A DNA stretch of 64,000 nucleotides, from assembly GCF_041435355.1 (NCBI RefSeq), contig NZ_CP108442.1, positions 4,834,501 through 4,898,500 of the forward strand. Reading direction: 5' to 3'. This DNA is from Streptomyces sp. NBC_01276. GTDB taxonomy: Bacteria; Actinomycetota; Actinomycetes; Streptomycetales; Streptomycetaceae. A program made the position numbers and the translations under genes. Positions 10,622 to 20,083 of this stretch are shown piece after piece (positions within the stretch are counted from its first letter, which is position 1; each line of letters opens with the position of its first letter). The notes beneath the pieces were generated by a model. The model was not told the origin of the DNA. It did not search any database and saw nothing but the letters and a program-made list of their open reading frames with translations.

Positions 10622-12211
10622 TTGACGGCCTCCCCTGGTGACGGCGAGCGCGCGGCCCGCGAGGGCTACTACCCCGATCCGTCCATCCCCGGGTACGTCC
10701 GGTACTGGAACGGCGCTGCCTGGGTCCCCGGTACGAGCCGCCCCGCCGCCTCCGTCGCCCCGGCGCCCACCCCCGCCGCGGCGCCCGCCCCTGCCGCGGC
10801 GTTCGCCTCGGCCTCGGCCTCGGCCTCGGCGCCGGCTCCCGCGTCCGCTTCCGCGTCGGTGTCCGGACCCGCTCCCGTGGACGAGACGGGGCCGGTGTTC
10901 CTCGACGAAACCTCCGCGACCGAGGCGCTGACCGGGCCGCGGACCGGCGTCGGCCCCGGCCTCGGCGCGGGTCCCGGAGCCGTCCCCGGACCGGGACCGG
11001 ATTGCGATCCGGCGGGCTGGCAGGCCGACCCCCTCCACCAGGCCGGCTTCGGCGGCCCCCGCGACGTGCGCGTCTCCTGGGGCGGCCCGGCGGAACCGGA
11101 GCACCGGCCCGGGGGGATCTCCCTGGCCCGGCCCGCGCCCGCCGCGGCTCCCGCGGCTCCCTCCGCCCCCGCCCGGCAGCTTCCGGCGCAGGCCGCGGCG
11201 GAGAGCGGGGGCGTCCTCTCGGCCCGCCCGCCGGCCTGGCCCGACGCCCCGGGGGCCGGCGCCTCGGGTCTCACCTCCAGCTGGCCGGAGGCCGCCCCGT
11301 CCGCTCCTCGGGCGCGGAGCGCGCCGCGGCCCGTGGCGTCACCCGAGGTACGCGGCCCGGCCCATCCGGCCCACCCCCACCCGGCCCCGTCCGAGGCCGA
11401 GCCGTACGGCGGGTGGCCCCCCTCGGCCCCCTCGGCCCCGTCCCCCACGGCAGCCCCTTCGGCCCCGCCGGCCCCCTCGGCGTTCGAGCCGCGGGATGCC
11501 GGCCGGAGCCCCGTGAGCGCTCCGGCGCCCGCCCGCCCGGCCCCCGTCCGGCCCCGCCCGGAGGCGCGCGAGGCGGCGGCCGAGTCCCCGTCGCGGTCCG
11601 CGCCGCCGCCCGCGCCGCGTGCCACGGAACCCGCGGCTCCCTCGGGGTTCCAGCCCCGTGGCGCGGAGAGCGCCGCCCCCGCCGCCGCCCCCGTCCCTCC
11701 CGCGGAGGCGACCCGGGCCGTCTTCGAGGAGATGGCCGAGCGCGCCGTACGTCCCGCCGGGCTGGTCCGCCGGACCCTGGCCCGCGCCGTGGACTCCCTC
11801 GTCCTCGCCGGGGTCGCGACGGCCGTCGCGCTGCCCCTCGTACCGGAGGTGACGGCCCACGTACAGGTCAAGGTCGAGGAGGCGCGGGCGAGCGGGCGCA
11901 CCACCACGGTGTGGCTGCTCGACGGCACCATCACCGGCTACCTGGGTCTGGTCCTGGCGGCCGTCCTCGTCTTCGGGGTGTTCTACGAGGCCCTGCCCAC
12001 CGCACGCTGGGGTCGCACCCCGGGCAAGAAGCTGTTCGGGGTCCGCGTGCTGGCCACCGCCACCCTGCGCCCGCCGGCCTTCGGGGCGGCCCTGCGGCGC
12101 TGGCTGGTGTACGCCCTGCTCGGCCTGCCGGGGAGCCTGTGGTGCCTGGTGGACCGCCCCCGCCGCCGGGCCTGGCACGACCGGGCCGCCGGGACGTACG
12201 TGGCCCGGTGA
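10622..12211 (+). CDS. DUF2510 and RDD-domain membrane protein with long Pro/Ala linker
   Basis: This roughly 529-residue protein has a DUF2510 module at the N-terminus (GYYPDPSIPGYVRYWNGAAWVPGT) and a linker of more than 300 residues rich in Pro, Ala and Ser. A C-terminal RDD domain follows, with several membrane segments (LARAVDSLVLAGVATAVALPL, TAVLVFGVFYEALPT, WGRTPGKKLFGVRVL). RDD proteins are poorly characterised; some act in ion or small-molecule transport. The TTG at 10622 is preferred over one 9 bases upstream because GGAG lies about 9 bases before it. A second RDD gene follows. Confidence 0.75.
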   Translation: MTASPGDGERAAREGYYPDPSIPGYVRYWNGAAWVPGTSRPAASVAPAPTPAAAPAPAAAFASASASASAPAPASASASVSGPAPVDETGPVFLDETSATEALTGPRTGVGPGLGAGPGAVPGPGPDCDPAGWQADPLHQAGFGGPRDVRVSWGGPAEPEHRPGGISLARPAPAAAPAAPSAPARQLPAQAAAESGGVLSARPPAWPDAPGAGASGLTSSWPEAAPSAPRARSAPRPVASPEVRGPAHPAHPHPAPSEAEPYGGWPPSAPSAPSPTAAPSAPPAPSAFEPRDAGRSPVSAPAPARPAPVRPRPEAREAAAESPSRSAPPPAPRATEPAAPSGFQPRGAESAAPAAAPVPPAEATRAVFEEMAERAVRPAGLVRRTLARAVDSLVLAGVATAVALPLVPEVTAHVQVKVEEARASGRTTTVWLLDGTITGYLGLVLAAVLVFGVFYEALPTARWGRTPGKKLFGVRVLATATLRPPAFGAALRRWLVYALLGLPGSLWCLVDRPRRRAWHDRAAGTYVAR

Positions 12212-12310
12212 GCGCCGCGGCGGGGCCGTGCCGGGCCCGGCGCCGGGGGCGGTACTCCGAACGGACGCGGTCCCGTTGCGGACCCCGCGGACCCGGGTTC
12301 GACTCGGGCC

Positions 12311-13036
12311 ATGAGTACCGACCAGCCGCCGGGCCAGCCGCCCGAGGACGACCCGTTCCTCAAGAAGCCCCAGGAACCGACGCCTCCGTCGGGCGGTTCG
12401 CCGTACGGCTCACCGCCTCCGCCCCCCGGCGGCGGCAGCCCGCCCCCGCCGCCCCCGCCCCCCGGCGGCGGGTACCCCCCGCCTCCGCCCCCGTACGGCG
12501 GCGGAGGCGACCCGTACGGCGGGGGAGGCGGCTACGGCATGCCCGATCCGCTCGCCGGGATGCCCCCGCTCGCCGACTTCGGCAGGCGGCTCACGGCGCG
12601 CATCATCGACGTGTTCATCGTCGGGGTGCCGCTGTTCCTCATCCAGCTGGCGTTCGGCAGGAACCGGTACATGGTCGACACGGACAGGGGGGAGGACGTC
12701 AGCGAGGTCATCACGAAGTCGTACAACGGCTCGGGCCTGGTGTGGACGCTCGTCTCGATCATCGCGTACGTCGGCTACGACTGGTGGCTCACCAAGCAGA
12801 GCGGCCGAACGGTCGGCAAGAAGGTCATGGGCCTGCGCGTCGCGATGCTGAACGACGGCAGCGTGCCCCCGTCGAACGCCTCGCTCGGCCGCGCCGCCGT
12901 GCTCTGGATCCCGACCCTGGTGTGCTGCTTCTGCCTGTGGCCGCTCGCGCTGATCGTGTCGATGCTCGTCGACAAACCGTACCGGCAGGGCCTGCACGAC
13001 AAGGTGGCCAAGACCGTGGTGGTCAAGACGACTTAG
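12311..13036 (+). CDS. RDD-family membrane protein
   Basis: This 241-residue protein starts MSTDQPPGQPPEDDP and has about 85 residues rich in Pro and Gly, then an RDD domain (DFGRRLTARIIDVFIVGVPLFL, YVGYDWWLTKQSGRTVGKKVMGLRV, LWIPTLVCCFCLWPLALIVSMLVDKPYRQGLHDKVAKTVVV). The signature Arg and Asp of the domain are present. It is a tandem partner of the preceding longer RDD protein, and the pair may form a hetero-oligomer. No function is known from the sequence. Confidence 0.8.
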   Translation: MSTDQPPGQPPEDDPFLKKPQEPTPPSGGSPYGSPPPPPGGGSPPPPPPPPGGGYPPPPPPYGGGGDPYGGGGGYGMPDPLAGMPPLADFGRRLTARIIDVFIVGVPLFLIQLAFGRNRYMVDTDRGEDVSEVITKSYNGSGLVWTLVSIIAYVGYDWWLTKQSGRTVGKKVMGLRVAMLNDGSVPPSNASLGRAAVLWIPTLVCCFCLWPLALIVSMLVDKPYRQGLHDKVAKTVVVKTT

Positions 13037-13082
13037 ACGAGTACGCCTACGCGTACGCCTACGCGTACGCGCACGGGTCCGC

Positions 13083-13116
13083 GCGGGCGGCCGTCCCTCC
13101 GGGGGTGGCCGCCCGC
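13083..13116. terminator. Terminator between RDD gene and convergent membrane-protein gene
   Basis: GCGGGCGGCC pairs perfectly with GGCCGCCCGC across a 14-base loop, between two convergent genes. Just upstream, a short tandem repeat of TACGCCTACGCG follows the RDD stop codon. Confidence 0.65.
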
Positions 13117-13130
13117 TCCGGTGTTCCCGC

Positions 13131-13421
13131 TCAGAGGTGGACGGGGTGCTCGGCGGGGGCCGTTCGCGGTTCGGGCACCCGGTGGGCGTCCGGGGCGGTG
13201 GCGGTGGCGGCCGCCTGCCCCGTCCGCCCGGCGGCGTGCCGGCCGCGCCGGCGCGGCTGCGGCACGGTGAGGGCGACCAGCAGCCCCAGGGCGAGCGCGG
13301 CCGCGGAGATGACGGCGACGCCGAGCCCCGTGCTCGTCTGCGAGAGCAGCAGCATGGCGATCGTCGACACGATGACGGTGGCGGACCCGTAGGCGAGCTG
13401 TGCGGCAGTCGGACGCGGCAT
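13131..13421 (-). CDS. Small two-helix membrane protein, unknown function
   Basis: A 96-residue protein beginning MPRPTAAQLAYGSATVIV has two hydrophobic segments (about residues 9-25 and 30-51) and a charged, Ala/Pro-rich tail. A longer in-frame start exists 57 bases upstream but would add a charged extension without a better ribosome-binding site. I do not recognise the family. It is convergent with the RDD gene. Confidence 0.55.
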   Translation of the reverse strand: MPRPTAAQLAYGSATVIVSTIAMLLLSQTSTGLGVAVISAAALALGLLVALTVPQPRRRGRHAAGRTGQAAATATAPDAHRVPEPRTAPAEHPVHL

Positions 13422-13812
13422 GGCGTGTTCCGTCCTCAAGGCGGGGAGGGGGAGTCGGCTCGACCGGTCGCGCGTCAAGTGACTCCAGGACGGGATGCCC
13501 GAGCCGCACCGGAAGTAAGCGTGACCTTACCCACGGTGTCGCAGCACGGGGGGCGCACGGGCTCTCGTGATGCGCCGTCACCGGCCTCCGTGGAGCGCCC
13601 TTCGCCCTGGATGACCCCCGTTGGCGACGGAACGTCCGAATAGCGGAACTCCTTGACCGCATAGTGCAGTTGTAAGGAAGAAGTCAAGGTCTGTCTTTTC
13701 TTTAGACTCTCCGGTCAAATGTCGTCACTTGAGACGCGCGCCGCGCGGAACCCCCCGCTCCTATGGAGACGTTCCGACCTACGTTGCGGCCGCGGGAGGG
13801 GAACGACATCAA

Positions 13813-16227
13813 GTGACCGGCAATTCCGTCAGACGACGCACCCTGCGCACCCTGGCCATCGGTGTGACCATGGCCGCCTGCGCGACCAGCGCCACCTTCT
13901 TCACCGTCACCGCGGCCCAGGCCGAGGACAAGGGCCCGGGCGTCTCGGCTTCCGACCGGCAGGACCCGACCGCTCCTGCCAAGCTCGTCGACCACGACCT
14001 CAAGGGGCCGTTCAGCGAGCAGCAGGCGAAGCAGAAGAAGGCCGCCCTGGAGCAGGTGCTGAGCGGCAAGAAGGACGTCGAGCAGCGCGGCGCCTCGAAG
14101 GTCGTCAAGCTCGACGACAAGAAGTACGTCGAGCTCGGCCGCGAGAAGACCGACAAGATCTTCACGATCCTCGTCGAGTTCGGCGACCAGGTCGACAACA
14201 CGACCATGTTCGACCCGGACGGCCCCGACGGCCCGAAGCCGCCCGCGCCGAAGTACGGCGGCACCCCCGGCCCGCTGCACAACCAGATCGCGCAGCCTGA
14301 CCGCGCGAACAACAACAGCACGGCCTGGCAGAAGGACTACAGCCGCCAGCACTTCCAGGACCTGTACTTCGGTACCGGCCAGGGCAAGGACTCGCTGAAG
14401 ACCTACTACGAGAAGACCTCCTCGGGCCGCTACTCCGTCGACGGCCAGGTCGCCGACTGGGTCAAGATCCCGTACAACGAGGCCCGTTACGGCTCGAACT
14501 ACTGCGGCCAGACCAACTGCTCCAACGTGTGGGACACCGTCAAGGACGGCGTCAACGCGTGGGTGGAGGCCCAGAAGAAGGCCGGCAAGACCGACGCCGA
14601 GATCAAGGCCACGCTGGCGCAGTACGACCAGTGGGACCGCAACGACTACGACGGCGACGGCAACTTCAACGAGCCCGACGGCTACATCGACCACTTCCAG
14701 ATCGTCCACGCGGGCGAGGACGAGTCGGCCGGCGGCGGCGTGCAGGGCACCAACGCGCTGTGGGCGCACCGCTGGTACGCGTACGGCACCGACGCCGGCA
14801 AGACCGGCCCGGCGAACAACAAGGCCGGCGGTACCCAGATCGGTGACACCGGCATCTGGGTCGGCGACTACACGATGCAGCCGGAGAACGGCGGCCTCGG
14901 CGTCTTCGCGCACGAGTACGGCCACGACCTCGGTCTGCCGGACCTCTACGACACCTCCGGCGGCGGCGACAACTCCGTCGGCTTCTGGTCCCTGATGTCG
15001 GCCGGCTCCTGGCTCGGCGACGGCAAGGAGTCCATAGGCAACGTCCCCGGCGACATGACCGCCTGGGACAAGCTGCAGCTGGGCTGGCTGAACTTCGACA
15101 AGGCCAAGGCCGCGACGAAGTCCACCCACAAGCTGGGTGTGTCGGCGTACAACACCAAGGACAAGCAGGCGCTGCTCGTCGAGCTGCCGAAGAAGCAGGT
15201 CAAGACCGACATCGTCGCTCCCGCCGAGGGTTCCTCGCAGTGGTGGAGCAACATGGGTGACGACCTGAAGAACACCCTCACCCGCTCCGTCGACCTGACG
15301 GGCAAGAAGTCCGCCGCCCTTTCCCTCAAGGGCTGGTGGGACATCGAGCAGGACTACGACTTCCTCTACACCGAGGTGTCCACGGACGGCGGCGCCACCT
15401 GGACCGCGGTGGCCGGCACCGCCGACGGTGCGGCCATCCCGAACGACGCCTCCGGCAGCCCGTCGCTGACCGGTGTCTCCGGCGCCTGGAAGTCCCTGAA
15501 CTTCCCGCTCGACGCCTACGCGGGCAAGAAGGTCGACATCCGCTTCCGCTACCAGACGGACGGCGGCGCGGGCGGCAAGGGCTTCGCCGCCGACGCCCTC
15601 AACCTGACCGCGGACGGCGCCACCGTCTTCGCCGACGGTGCCGAGAACGGCGACAACGGCTGGACCGCCAAGGGCTTCTCCCGCCAGGGCGCCGGCTTCA
15701 CCAAGGAGTACGCGCAGTACTACCTGGCCGAGAACCGCCGCTACGTCTCGTACGACTCGACCCTCAAGGTCGGCCCGTACAACTTCGGCTTCGCCAACAC
15801 CAAGCCGGGCTGGGTCGAGCACTACCCGTACCAGGACGGCCTGCTGCTGTGGCTCTGGGACACCTCCCAGAAGGACAACAACACCAGCCAGCACCCGGGC
15901 TCCGGTCTGATCCTGCCGATCGACGCCAACGCCAAGCCGATGAAGTGGTCGGACGGCACCCTGCTGCGGAACAAGATCCAGCCGTACGACGCCCCGTTCA
16001 GCGCCTACTCGACGGACGCGTTCACGCTGCACAAGAACGGTGAGGCGCTCTTCGTCAAGCCGAAGCCGGCCCAGCTGGTCTTCGACGACCACAAGGGCAA
16101 GTACTGGTACGAGGAGAACCCGACCGGTTCGGTGAAGGTCACTGACACCAACACCAAGATCAAGATCGCGAAGGAGACCTACGACGGCCTCCAGATGACG
16201 GTCGAGGTCGGCCCCGCCGCCAAGTAA
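13813..16227 (+). CDS. Secreted immune-inhibitor-A-type metalloprotease (peptidase M6)
   Basis: This 804-residue preproenzyme has a signal peptide (RRRTLRTLAIGVTMAACATSATFFTVTAAQA), a propeptide, and an M6 catalytic domain with the zinc motif HEYGH at His367-His371 followed by D. A C-terminal beta-sandwich/MAM-like region follows (LSLKGWWDIEQDYDFLYTEVSTDGG). Immune inhibitor A enzymes degrade host or environmental proteins in Bacillus; in Streptomyces the role is probably extracellular protein degradation. The GTG start was chosen because GGGAGGGG lies about 11 bases upstream and the signal peptide then begins normally. Confidence 0.9.
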   Translation: MTGNSVRRRTLRTLAIGVTMAACATSATFFTVTAAQAEDKGPGVSASDRQDPTAPAKLVDHDLKGPFSEQQAKQKKAALEQVLSGKKDVEQRGASKVVKLDDKKYVELGREKTDKIFTILVEFGDQVDNTTMFDPDGPDGPKPPAPKYGGTPGPLHNQIAQPDRANNNSTAWQKDYSRQHFQDLYFGTGQGKDSLKTYYEKTSSGRYSVDGQVADWVKIPYNEARYGSNYCGQTNCSNVWDTVKDGVNAWVEAQKKAGKTDAEIKATLAQYDQWDRNDYDGDGNFNEPDGYIDHFQIVHAGEDESAGGGVQGTNALWAHRWYAYGTDAGKTGPANNKAGGTQIGDTGIWVGDYTMQPENGGLGVFAHEYGHDLGLPDLYDTSGGGDNSVGFWSLMSAGSWLGDGKESIGNVPGDMTAWDKLQLGWLNFDKAKAATKSTHKLGVSAYNTKDKQALLVELPKKQVKTDIVAPAEGSSQWWSNMGDDLKNTLTRSVDLTGKKSAALSLKGWWDIEQDYDFLYTEVSTDGGATWTAVAGTADGAAIPNDASGSPSLTGVSGAWKSLNFPLDAYAGKKVDIRFRYQTDGGAGGKGFAADALNLTADGATVFADGAENGDNGWTAKGFSRQGAGFTKEYAQYYLAENRRYVSYDSTLKVGPYNFGFANTKPGWVEHYPYQDGLLLWLWDTSQKDNNTSQHPGSGLILPIDANAKPMKWSDGTLLRNKIQPYDAPFSAYSTDAFTLHKNGEALFVKPKPAQLVFDDHKGKYWYEENPTGSVKVTDTNTKIKIAKETYDGLQMTVEVGPAAK

Positions 16228-16253
16228 CTCGGTAAAACTGCAGGTCACAGCAT

Positions 16254-16289
16254 GATCGGCCGTCGCCCTCTAGCGGGCGGCGGCCGATC
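16254..16289 (+). terminator. Terminator after the M6 protease gene
   Basis: A 15-base stem with a single U-G pair (arms 16254-16268 and 16275-16289) closes a TCTAGC loop, 27 bases after the stop codon, and is followed by GCGTTT. Confidence 0.75.
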
Positions 16290-16339
16290 GCGTTTAGATG
16301 CGGGTGCGAGTTTTCTTATTGACGGGGGAGCTGAAGATC

Positions 16340-16645
16340 ATGCCAGGTGGAGGTTTCGTCAGACTGCCGGGCGGCAGCGTGGTGGTCGCGCTGACGCTGC
16401 CGCGGCCGACCGGAGAGGGCGGGAACGTCCGCGTGCTGGTGCACGCCGCGAACCGGGCCCGCGCCCTGACCAGGCTGCGGAACCTCGGCATGCGGGCCGT
16501 CTACCTGCGCGGCAACGCCCAGCCGCCCACCCCGGACGAGGTCACGGCCGTCCTCCACCACCCCGACGGCCTGCTGTGGCGCTGCGCACCGGACCGCGCC
16601 ACGGAGCTCTGGCACCCGATCCGCGCCCTCCTGGGCAACGCCTAG
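16340..16645 (+). CDS. Small conserved-looking protein of unknown function
   Basis: A 101-residue protein starts MPGGGFVRLPGGSVVVALTLP with a strong ribosome-binding site (GGGGGAG) 9 bases upstream. An in-frame ATG 42 bases earlier lies before that site and is not favoured. There is no signal peptide or membrane segment. The pattern VRVLVHAANRARALTRLRNLGMRAVYLRGN suggests a small alpha/beta fold. I do not recognise the function. It is followed by GC-rich inverted repeats and the convergent pncA gene. Confidence 0.6.
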   Translation: MPGGGFVRLPGGSVVVALTLPRPTGEGGNVRVLVHAANRARALTRLRNLGMRAVYLRGNAQPPTPDEVTAVLHHPDGLLWRCAPDRATELWHPIRALLGNA

Positions 16646-16739
16646 CCGCGGCCGCGCGGGGCCGCAGGAGGGCCGAGGCCGCCGCCGGGGGCCCTGCCGG
16701 GGCCTCGCCGGGCCCCTGCCGGGCCCCGGCGGCCCCGGG

Positions 16740-17339
16740 TCAGCGAAGGCCCGGGGCGTCGCCCACGAGGGCCACGCCCGCCGTGCGCAGGTCGTCCAGC
16801 GCCCGGGTGGTGGTGTGGGGGGCCACGGCGGCCGTGAGGTCCAGCAGGACGCGGGTGGCGAACCCGGCACGGGCCGCGTCGAGGGCGGTGGCCTTCACGC
16901 AGTGGTCGGTGGCGATGCCGACCACGTCGACCTCGCTCACCATGCGCTCGCGGAGCCAGTCCGCGAGCGTCACGCCGTTCTCGTCGGCCCCCTCGAAACC
17001 GCTGTACGCGGCCTCGTGGGCGCCCTTGTCGAAGACGGCGGCGACCGCGCCGGAGGCGACGGCCGGGGCGAAGTTCGGGTGGAAGCCGACGCCCTCGGTC
17101 CCGGCGACGCAGTGCACCGGCCAGGAGGTCTCGAAGTCGGGCTCGGCCGGGGGGCGCGCGAAGTGCGGACCGGGGTCGACGTGGTGGTCCCGGGTGGCGA
17201 CCACGTGCCGGTAGCCGGCGGTGCTCTGCCCGATCAGCTCGGTGATCGCGGCGGCGACGTCGGCCCCGCCGGTGACGGCGAGGCTGCCGCCCTCGCAGAA
17301 GTCGTTCTGTACGTCGACGACGATCAGTGCGCGGTGCAT
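16740..17339 (-). CDS. pncA: Nicotinamidase (isochorismatase family)
   Basis: The enzyme hydrolyses nicotinamide to nicotinate, the first step of NAD salvage. The 199-residue protein carries the catalytic triad Asp9 (VVDVQNDF), Lys105 (VFDKGAHE) and Cys147 ([10 protein letters not shown]), and the metal-site segment [10 protein letters not shown]. The downstream product is used by nicotinate phosphoribosyltransferase, encoded by the next gene on the same strand 104 bases upstream. pncB and pncA are therefore probably cotranscribed, with pncB first. Confidence 0.92.
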   Translation of the reverse strand: MHRALIVVDVQNDFCEGGSLAVTGGADVAAAITELIGQSTAGYRHVVATRDHHVDPGPHFARPPAEPDFETSWPVHCVAGTEGVGFHPNFAPAVASGAVAAVFDKGAHEAAYSGFEGADENGVTLADWLRERMVSEVDVVGIATDHCVKATALDAARAGFATRVLLDLTAAVAPHTTTRALDDLRTAGVALVGDAPGLR

Positions 17340-17442
17340 GTCACGTGCCTTTCGGCTGGTTGGTGTGCGGCGGGCCCTGCGGGGGCTCTTGCCCCGCCCC
17401 GCCCCTACCCGAAACGGGCCCCCGCCCGCTCCGTCCGGCGGC

Positions 17443-18771
17443 TCAGAGGTACTCCGTCGGGATCACGGCCTCGCCGCGGGAGAGCTGCGTCGCCGAGAGG
17501 GGCAGTGCGGCGCGGGCCGCCAGGTGGCGGTCGCGGGCGGCCTCCAGGGGCTCGCGGGCGACCACCTCGCCCGCCTTGACGAGCTGGGTCAGCAGCTGGT
17601 GGTCGGCCAGGGCGGCCGGCACCGGGCCGGTGCCGACGACCTCGGCCTCGGCGATCCCGTCCGCGTCCACCCGGCGCGCGGCCCACTTGCGCCCGCCGAT
17701 GGAGGTCTTGCCGCCGGAGGACTTCTTCGCCACCGGGGCCAGGGCGGCCTTCGGGTCGGCGGAGACCGCCCTGGCGACCAGCTTGTAGACCATCGAGCAC
17801 GTCGGGTGCCCGCTGCCCGTCACCAGCTGGGTGCCGACCCCGTACGCGTCCACCGGCGCCGCCGCCAGCGAGGCGATGGCGTACTCGTCCAGGTCCGAGG
17901 TGACCACGATCCGCGTGTTCACCGCGCCGAGCTCGTCCAGCTGCTGGCGCACCCGGTGCGCGACCAGCAGCAGGTCGCCGGAGTCGATCCGGACGGCGCC
18001 CAGGCCGGTGCCCGCCACCTCCACGGCGGTGCGGACGGCCTCGGCCACGTCGTAGGTGTCCACCAGCAGGGTGGTGCCCCGGCCCAGCGAGGCCACCTGG
18101 GCGGTGAACGCGTCCCGCTCGCTGTCGTGCACGAGGGTGAAGGCGTGCGCGCTGGTGCCGACCGTCGGGATCCCGTACCGGAAGCCGGCCGCCAGGTCGG
18201 AGGTGGAGGCGAAGCCGCCCACGTACGCCGCCCGCGCCGAGGCGACGGCGGCCAGCTCGTGGGTGCGCCGTGCGCCCATCTCGATCAGCGGCCGCCCGCC
18301 GGCGGCGGAGGCCATCCGGGAGGCGGCGGCCGCGATGGCGGAGTCGTGGTTGAGGATCGACAGGATCACGGTCTCCAGCAGCACGCACTCGGCGAAGCTG
18401 CCCTCGACCCGCAGGAGCGGCGATCCGGGGAAGTAGACCTCCCCCTCCGGGTAGCCCCAGATGTCACCCGAGAAGCGGTACGAGGCCAGCCAGTCCAGCG
18501 TCCGCATGTCGACGACGGCCCGTTCCCGCAGGAACTCCAGCACCGCGCCGTCGAAGCGGAAGTTCTCGACGGCGTCCAGCACGCGCCCGGTGCCGGCGAC
18601 GACTCCGTAGCGCCGGCCCTCGGGCAGCCGCCGGGTGAAGACCTCGAAGACCGAGCGCCGGTCGGCGGTGCCGTTGGCCAGGGCGGCCTGCAGCATCGTG
18701 AGCTCGTAATGGTCCGTGAAGAGCGCTGTCGACGGCACGTCCACCGGCAGGCCCAGGTCCGCAGGGTTCAT
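17443..18771 (-). CDS. pncB: Nicotinate phosphoribosyltransferase
   Basis: The enzyme couples nicotinate to PRPP to give nicotinate mononucleotide. The 442-residue protein shows family segments [15 protein letters not shown] near the N-terminus, [46 protein letters not shown], and [23 protein letters not shown]. Start MNPADLG was chosen; the same frame continues far upstream only by overlapping the divergent clpS gene. A perfect palindrome lies 20 bases upstream, suggesting dedicated control of NAD salvage. Confidence 0.92.
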   Translation of the reverse strand: MNPADLGLPVDVPSTALFTDHYELTMLQAALANGTADRRSVFEVFTRRLPEGRRYGVVAGTGRVLDAVENFRFDGAVLEFLRERAVVDMRTLDWLASYRFSGDIWGYPEGEVYFPGSPLLRVEGSFAECVLLETVILSILNHDSAIAAAASRMASAAGGRPLIEMGARRTHELAAVASARAAYVGGFASTSDLAAGFRYGIPTVGTSAHAFTLVHDSERDAFTAQVASLGRGTTLLVDTYDVAEAVRTAVEVAGTGLGAVRIDSGDLLLVAHRVRQQLDELGAVNTRIVVTSDLDEYAIASLAAAPVDAYGVGTQLVTGSGHPTCSMVYKLVARAVSADPKAALAPVAKKSSGGKTSIGGRKWAARRVDADGIAEAEVVGTGPVPAALADHQLLTQLVKAGEVVAREPLEAARDRHLAARAALPLSATQLSRGEAVIPTEYL

Positions 18772-18789
18772 GTCACGGATGCTAGCGCA

Positions 18790-18812
18790 CATCTCGTCAA
18801 AGTGACGAGATG
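18790..18812. promoter_or_regulatory. Palindromic operator between pncB and clpS
   Basis: CATCTCGTCA and TGACGAGATG form a perfect 10-base inverted repeat around AAG, 19-41 bases upstream of the pncB start and 41-63 bases upstream of clpS. The repeat fits a dimeric repressor of NAD salvage genes such as an NrtR-type protein, but no such regulator is encoded nearby. Confidence 0.65.
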
Positions 18813-18852
18813 TAGGGGCCCGTTTGTGCGACGGGCCCTCCACAGTGGCAGC

Positions 18853-19167
18853 ATGGGACAAGTGAGTGTTGCTCCCATTGAGATCGAACGCACCGAAGCG
18901 GCCGAAGAGACCTTCGCGGTCCCCGAACCCGACGTCCCGTGGGTGACCCTGGTGCACAACGACCCGGTCAACCTCATGAGCTACGTGACGTACGTGTTCC
19001 AGGCGTACTTCGGCTACCCCAAGGACAAGGCGACCAGGCTGATGCTCGACGTCCACCACAAGGGCCGGGCGGTCGTGTCCAGCGGCAGCCGCGAGGAGAT
19101 GGAACGGGACGTGCAGGCCATGCACGGCTACGGGCTCTGGGCGACCCTCTCGCAGGACCGCTTCTGA
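18853..19167 (+). CDS. clpS: ATP-dependent Clp protease adaptor ClpS
   Basis: ClpS binds ClpA/ClpC and hands N-degron substrates to the Clp protease. The 104-residue protein has the family core [21 protein letters not shown] and [32 protein letters not shown]. The N-degron pocket residues Asn and Asp of HND are present. Its stop codon overlaps the start of the DUF2017 gene, an arrangement found widely in actinobacteria. Confidence 0.93.
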   Translation: MGQVSVAPIEIERTEAAEETFAVPEPDVPWVTLVHNDPVNLMSYVTYVFQAYFGYPKDKATRLMLDVHHKGRAVVSSGSREEMERDVQAMHGYGLWATLSQDRF

Positions 19168-19766
19168 TGGGCGGCGTGTTCGAGACCCGCGAGGGCGGCG
19201 GCGCCGTCGTGGCCCTGGACGGGATCGAGATCTCGATCCTGCGCTCCCTCGCCGTGCAGCTGCTGGAGCTGATCGGCCCCGGAGAGCCGGAGCCCGCGGC
19301 GGACGCCGACCCGCTGGCCGTGCTCTTCGCCTCCGACGGCCCCACCGAACCCCCCTCCGACCCGGCACTGGCCCGGCTCTTCCCCGACGCCTACGGGGGC
19401 CCCGGCGCGGCCGAGGGGCAGGGCGAGGAGGAGCTGCGGGCGCGCTCGGCGGAGTTCCGCCGCTTCACCGAGAACGACCTGCGCACCCGCAAGCGGGAGG
19501 ACGCGCTGGCCGTCGTCCGCAGCCTCGACGGGCTCTCCCCGGACGGCGAGGGGGCGGCGCTGCTGGAGCTGACCGACGAGCTGCCGCTGCGCTGGCTCGG
19601 GGCCCTCAACGACCTGCGGCTGACCATCGCGGCGCGCCTGGACATCACCGAGGACGACGAGAGCGCGGTGCTCTTCCGCCTTCCGGACGACGATCCGCGC
19701 AAGCCGATGGTGATGGCCTACCTCTGGCTCGGCGGCCTGCAGGAAACGCTCATCGAGACCCTTTAG
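19167..19766 (+). CDS. DUF2017 protein coupled to clpS
   Basis: This 199-residue acidic protein starts inside the clpS stop (TGATG), so the two are translationally coupled. Recognisable DUF2017 features are an N-terminal LRSLAVQLLELI, then DPALARLFPDAY, FRRFTENDLRTRKREDAL and a C-terminal AYLWLGGLQETLIETL. The function is unknown. Its conserved coupling to ClpS suggests a part in substrate delivery or proteolytic control. Confidence 0.85.
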   Translation: MGGVFETREGGGAVVALDGIEISILRSLAVQLLELIGPGEPEPAADADPLAVLFASDGPTEPPSDPALARLFPDAYGGPGAAEGQGEEELRARSAEFRRFTENDLRTRKREDALAVVRSLDGLSPDGEGAALLELTDELPLRWLGALNDLRLTIAARLDITEDDESAVLFRLPDDDPRKPMVMAYLWLGGLQETLIETL

Positions 19767-20083
19767 CCGCGCATCGGTCACGTGAGGTTCGCTCAGCGGA
19801 CGCTCAAATCCGGATAACGATCAGATCACCACCATGTGGTGATCTGATCTGTTCCATGCTCTATGTCCGGATTTATCTATGTCGTGCGTCACATTCCGGT
19901 TCCTCGGCCACCCGTAAGCACGTGATAAATCTTCACGACCGCCGACGGGGCGCCATCCATGCCCCCCGGCCTGCTTGAACCGGCTGACCGCCGGCGTGCA
20001 ACTCCATCCGTATCCGGGGGGATCGAGGACCCGATCCGCAGCCAGTGAAGGCGCGGGTCGGCGTGGAGAAAGGCGCACCAGAC
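19767..20083. other. Intergenic region upstream of permease
   Basis: Apart from the nested inverted repeat, this 317-base region holds a relatively AT-rich stretch (CACGTGATAAATCTTCACGACC near 19920) compatible with a promoter, and the permease ribosome-binding site GGAGAAAGG near 20065. I see no gene in it. Confidence 0.5.
19806..19874. promoter_or_regulatory. Nested inverted repeat between DUF2017 and amino-acid permease genes
   Basis: The inner repeat is perfect: GATCAGATCACCAC and GTGGTGATCTGATC flank CAT (19819-19849). An outer repeat, AAATCCGGA and TCCGGATTT, brackets it at 19806-19814 and 19866-19874. The element begins 40 bases after the DUF2017 stop and ends about 210 bases before the permease start. 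It could end transcription of the clpS operon or be an operator for the permease. No T run follows. Confidence 0.6.
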
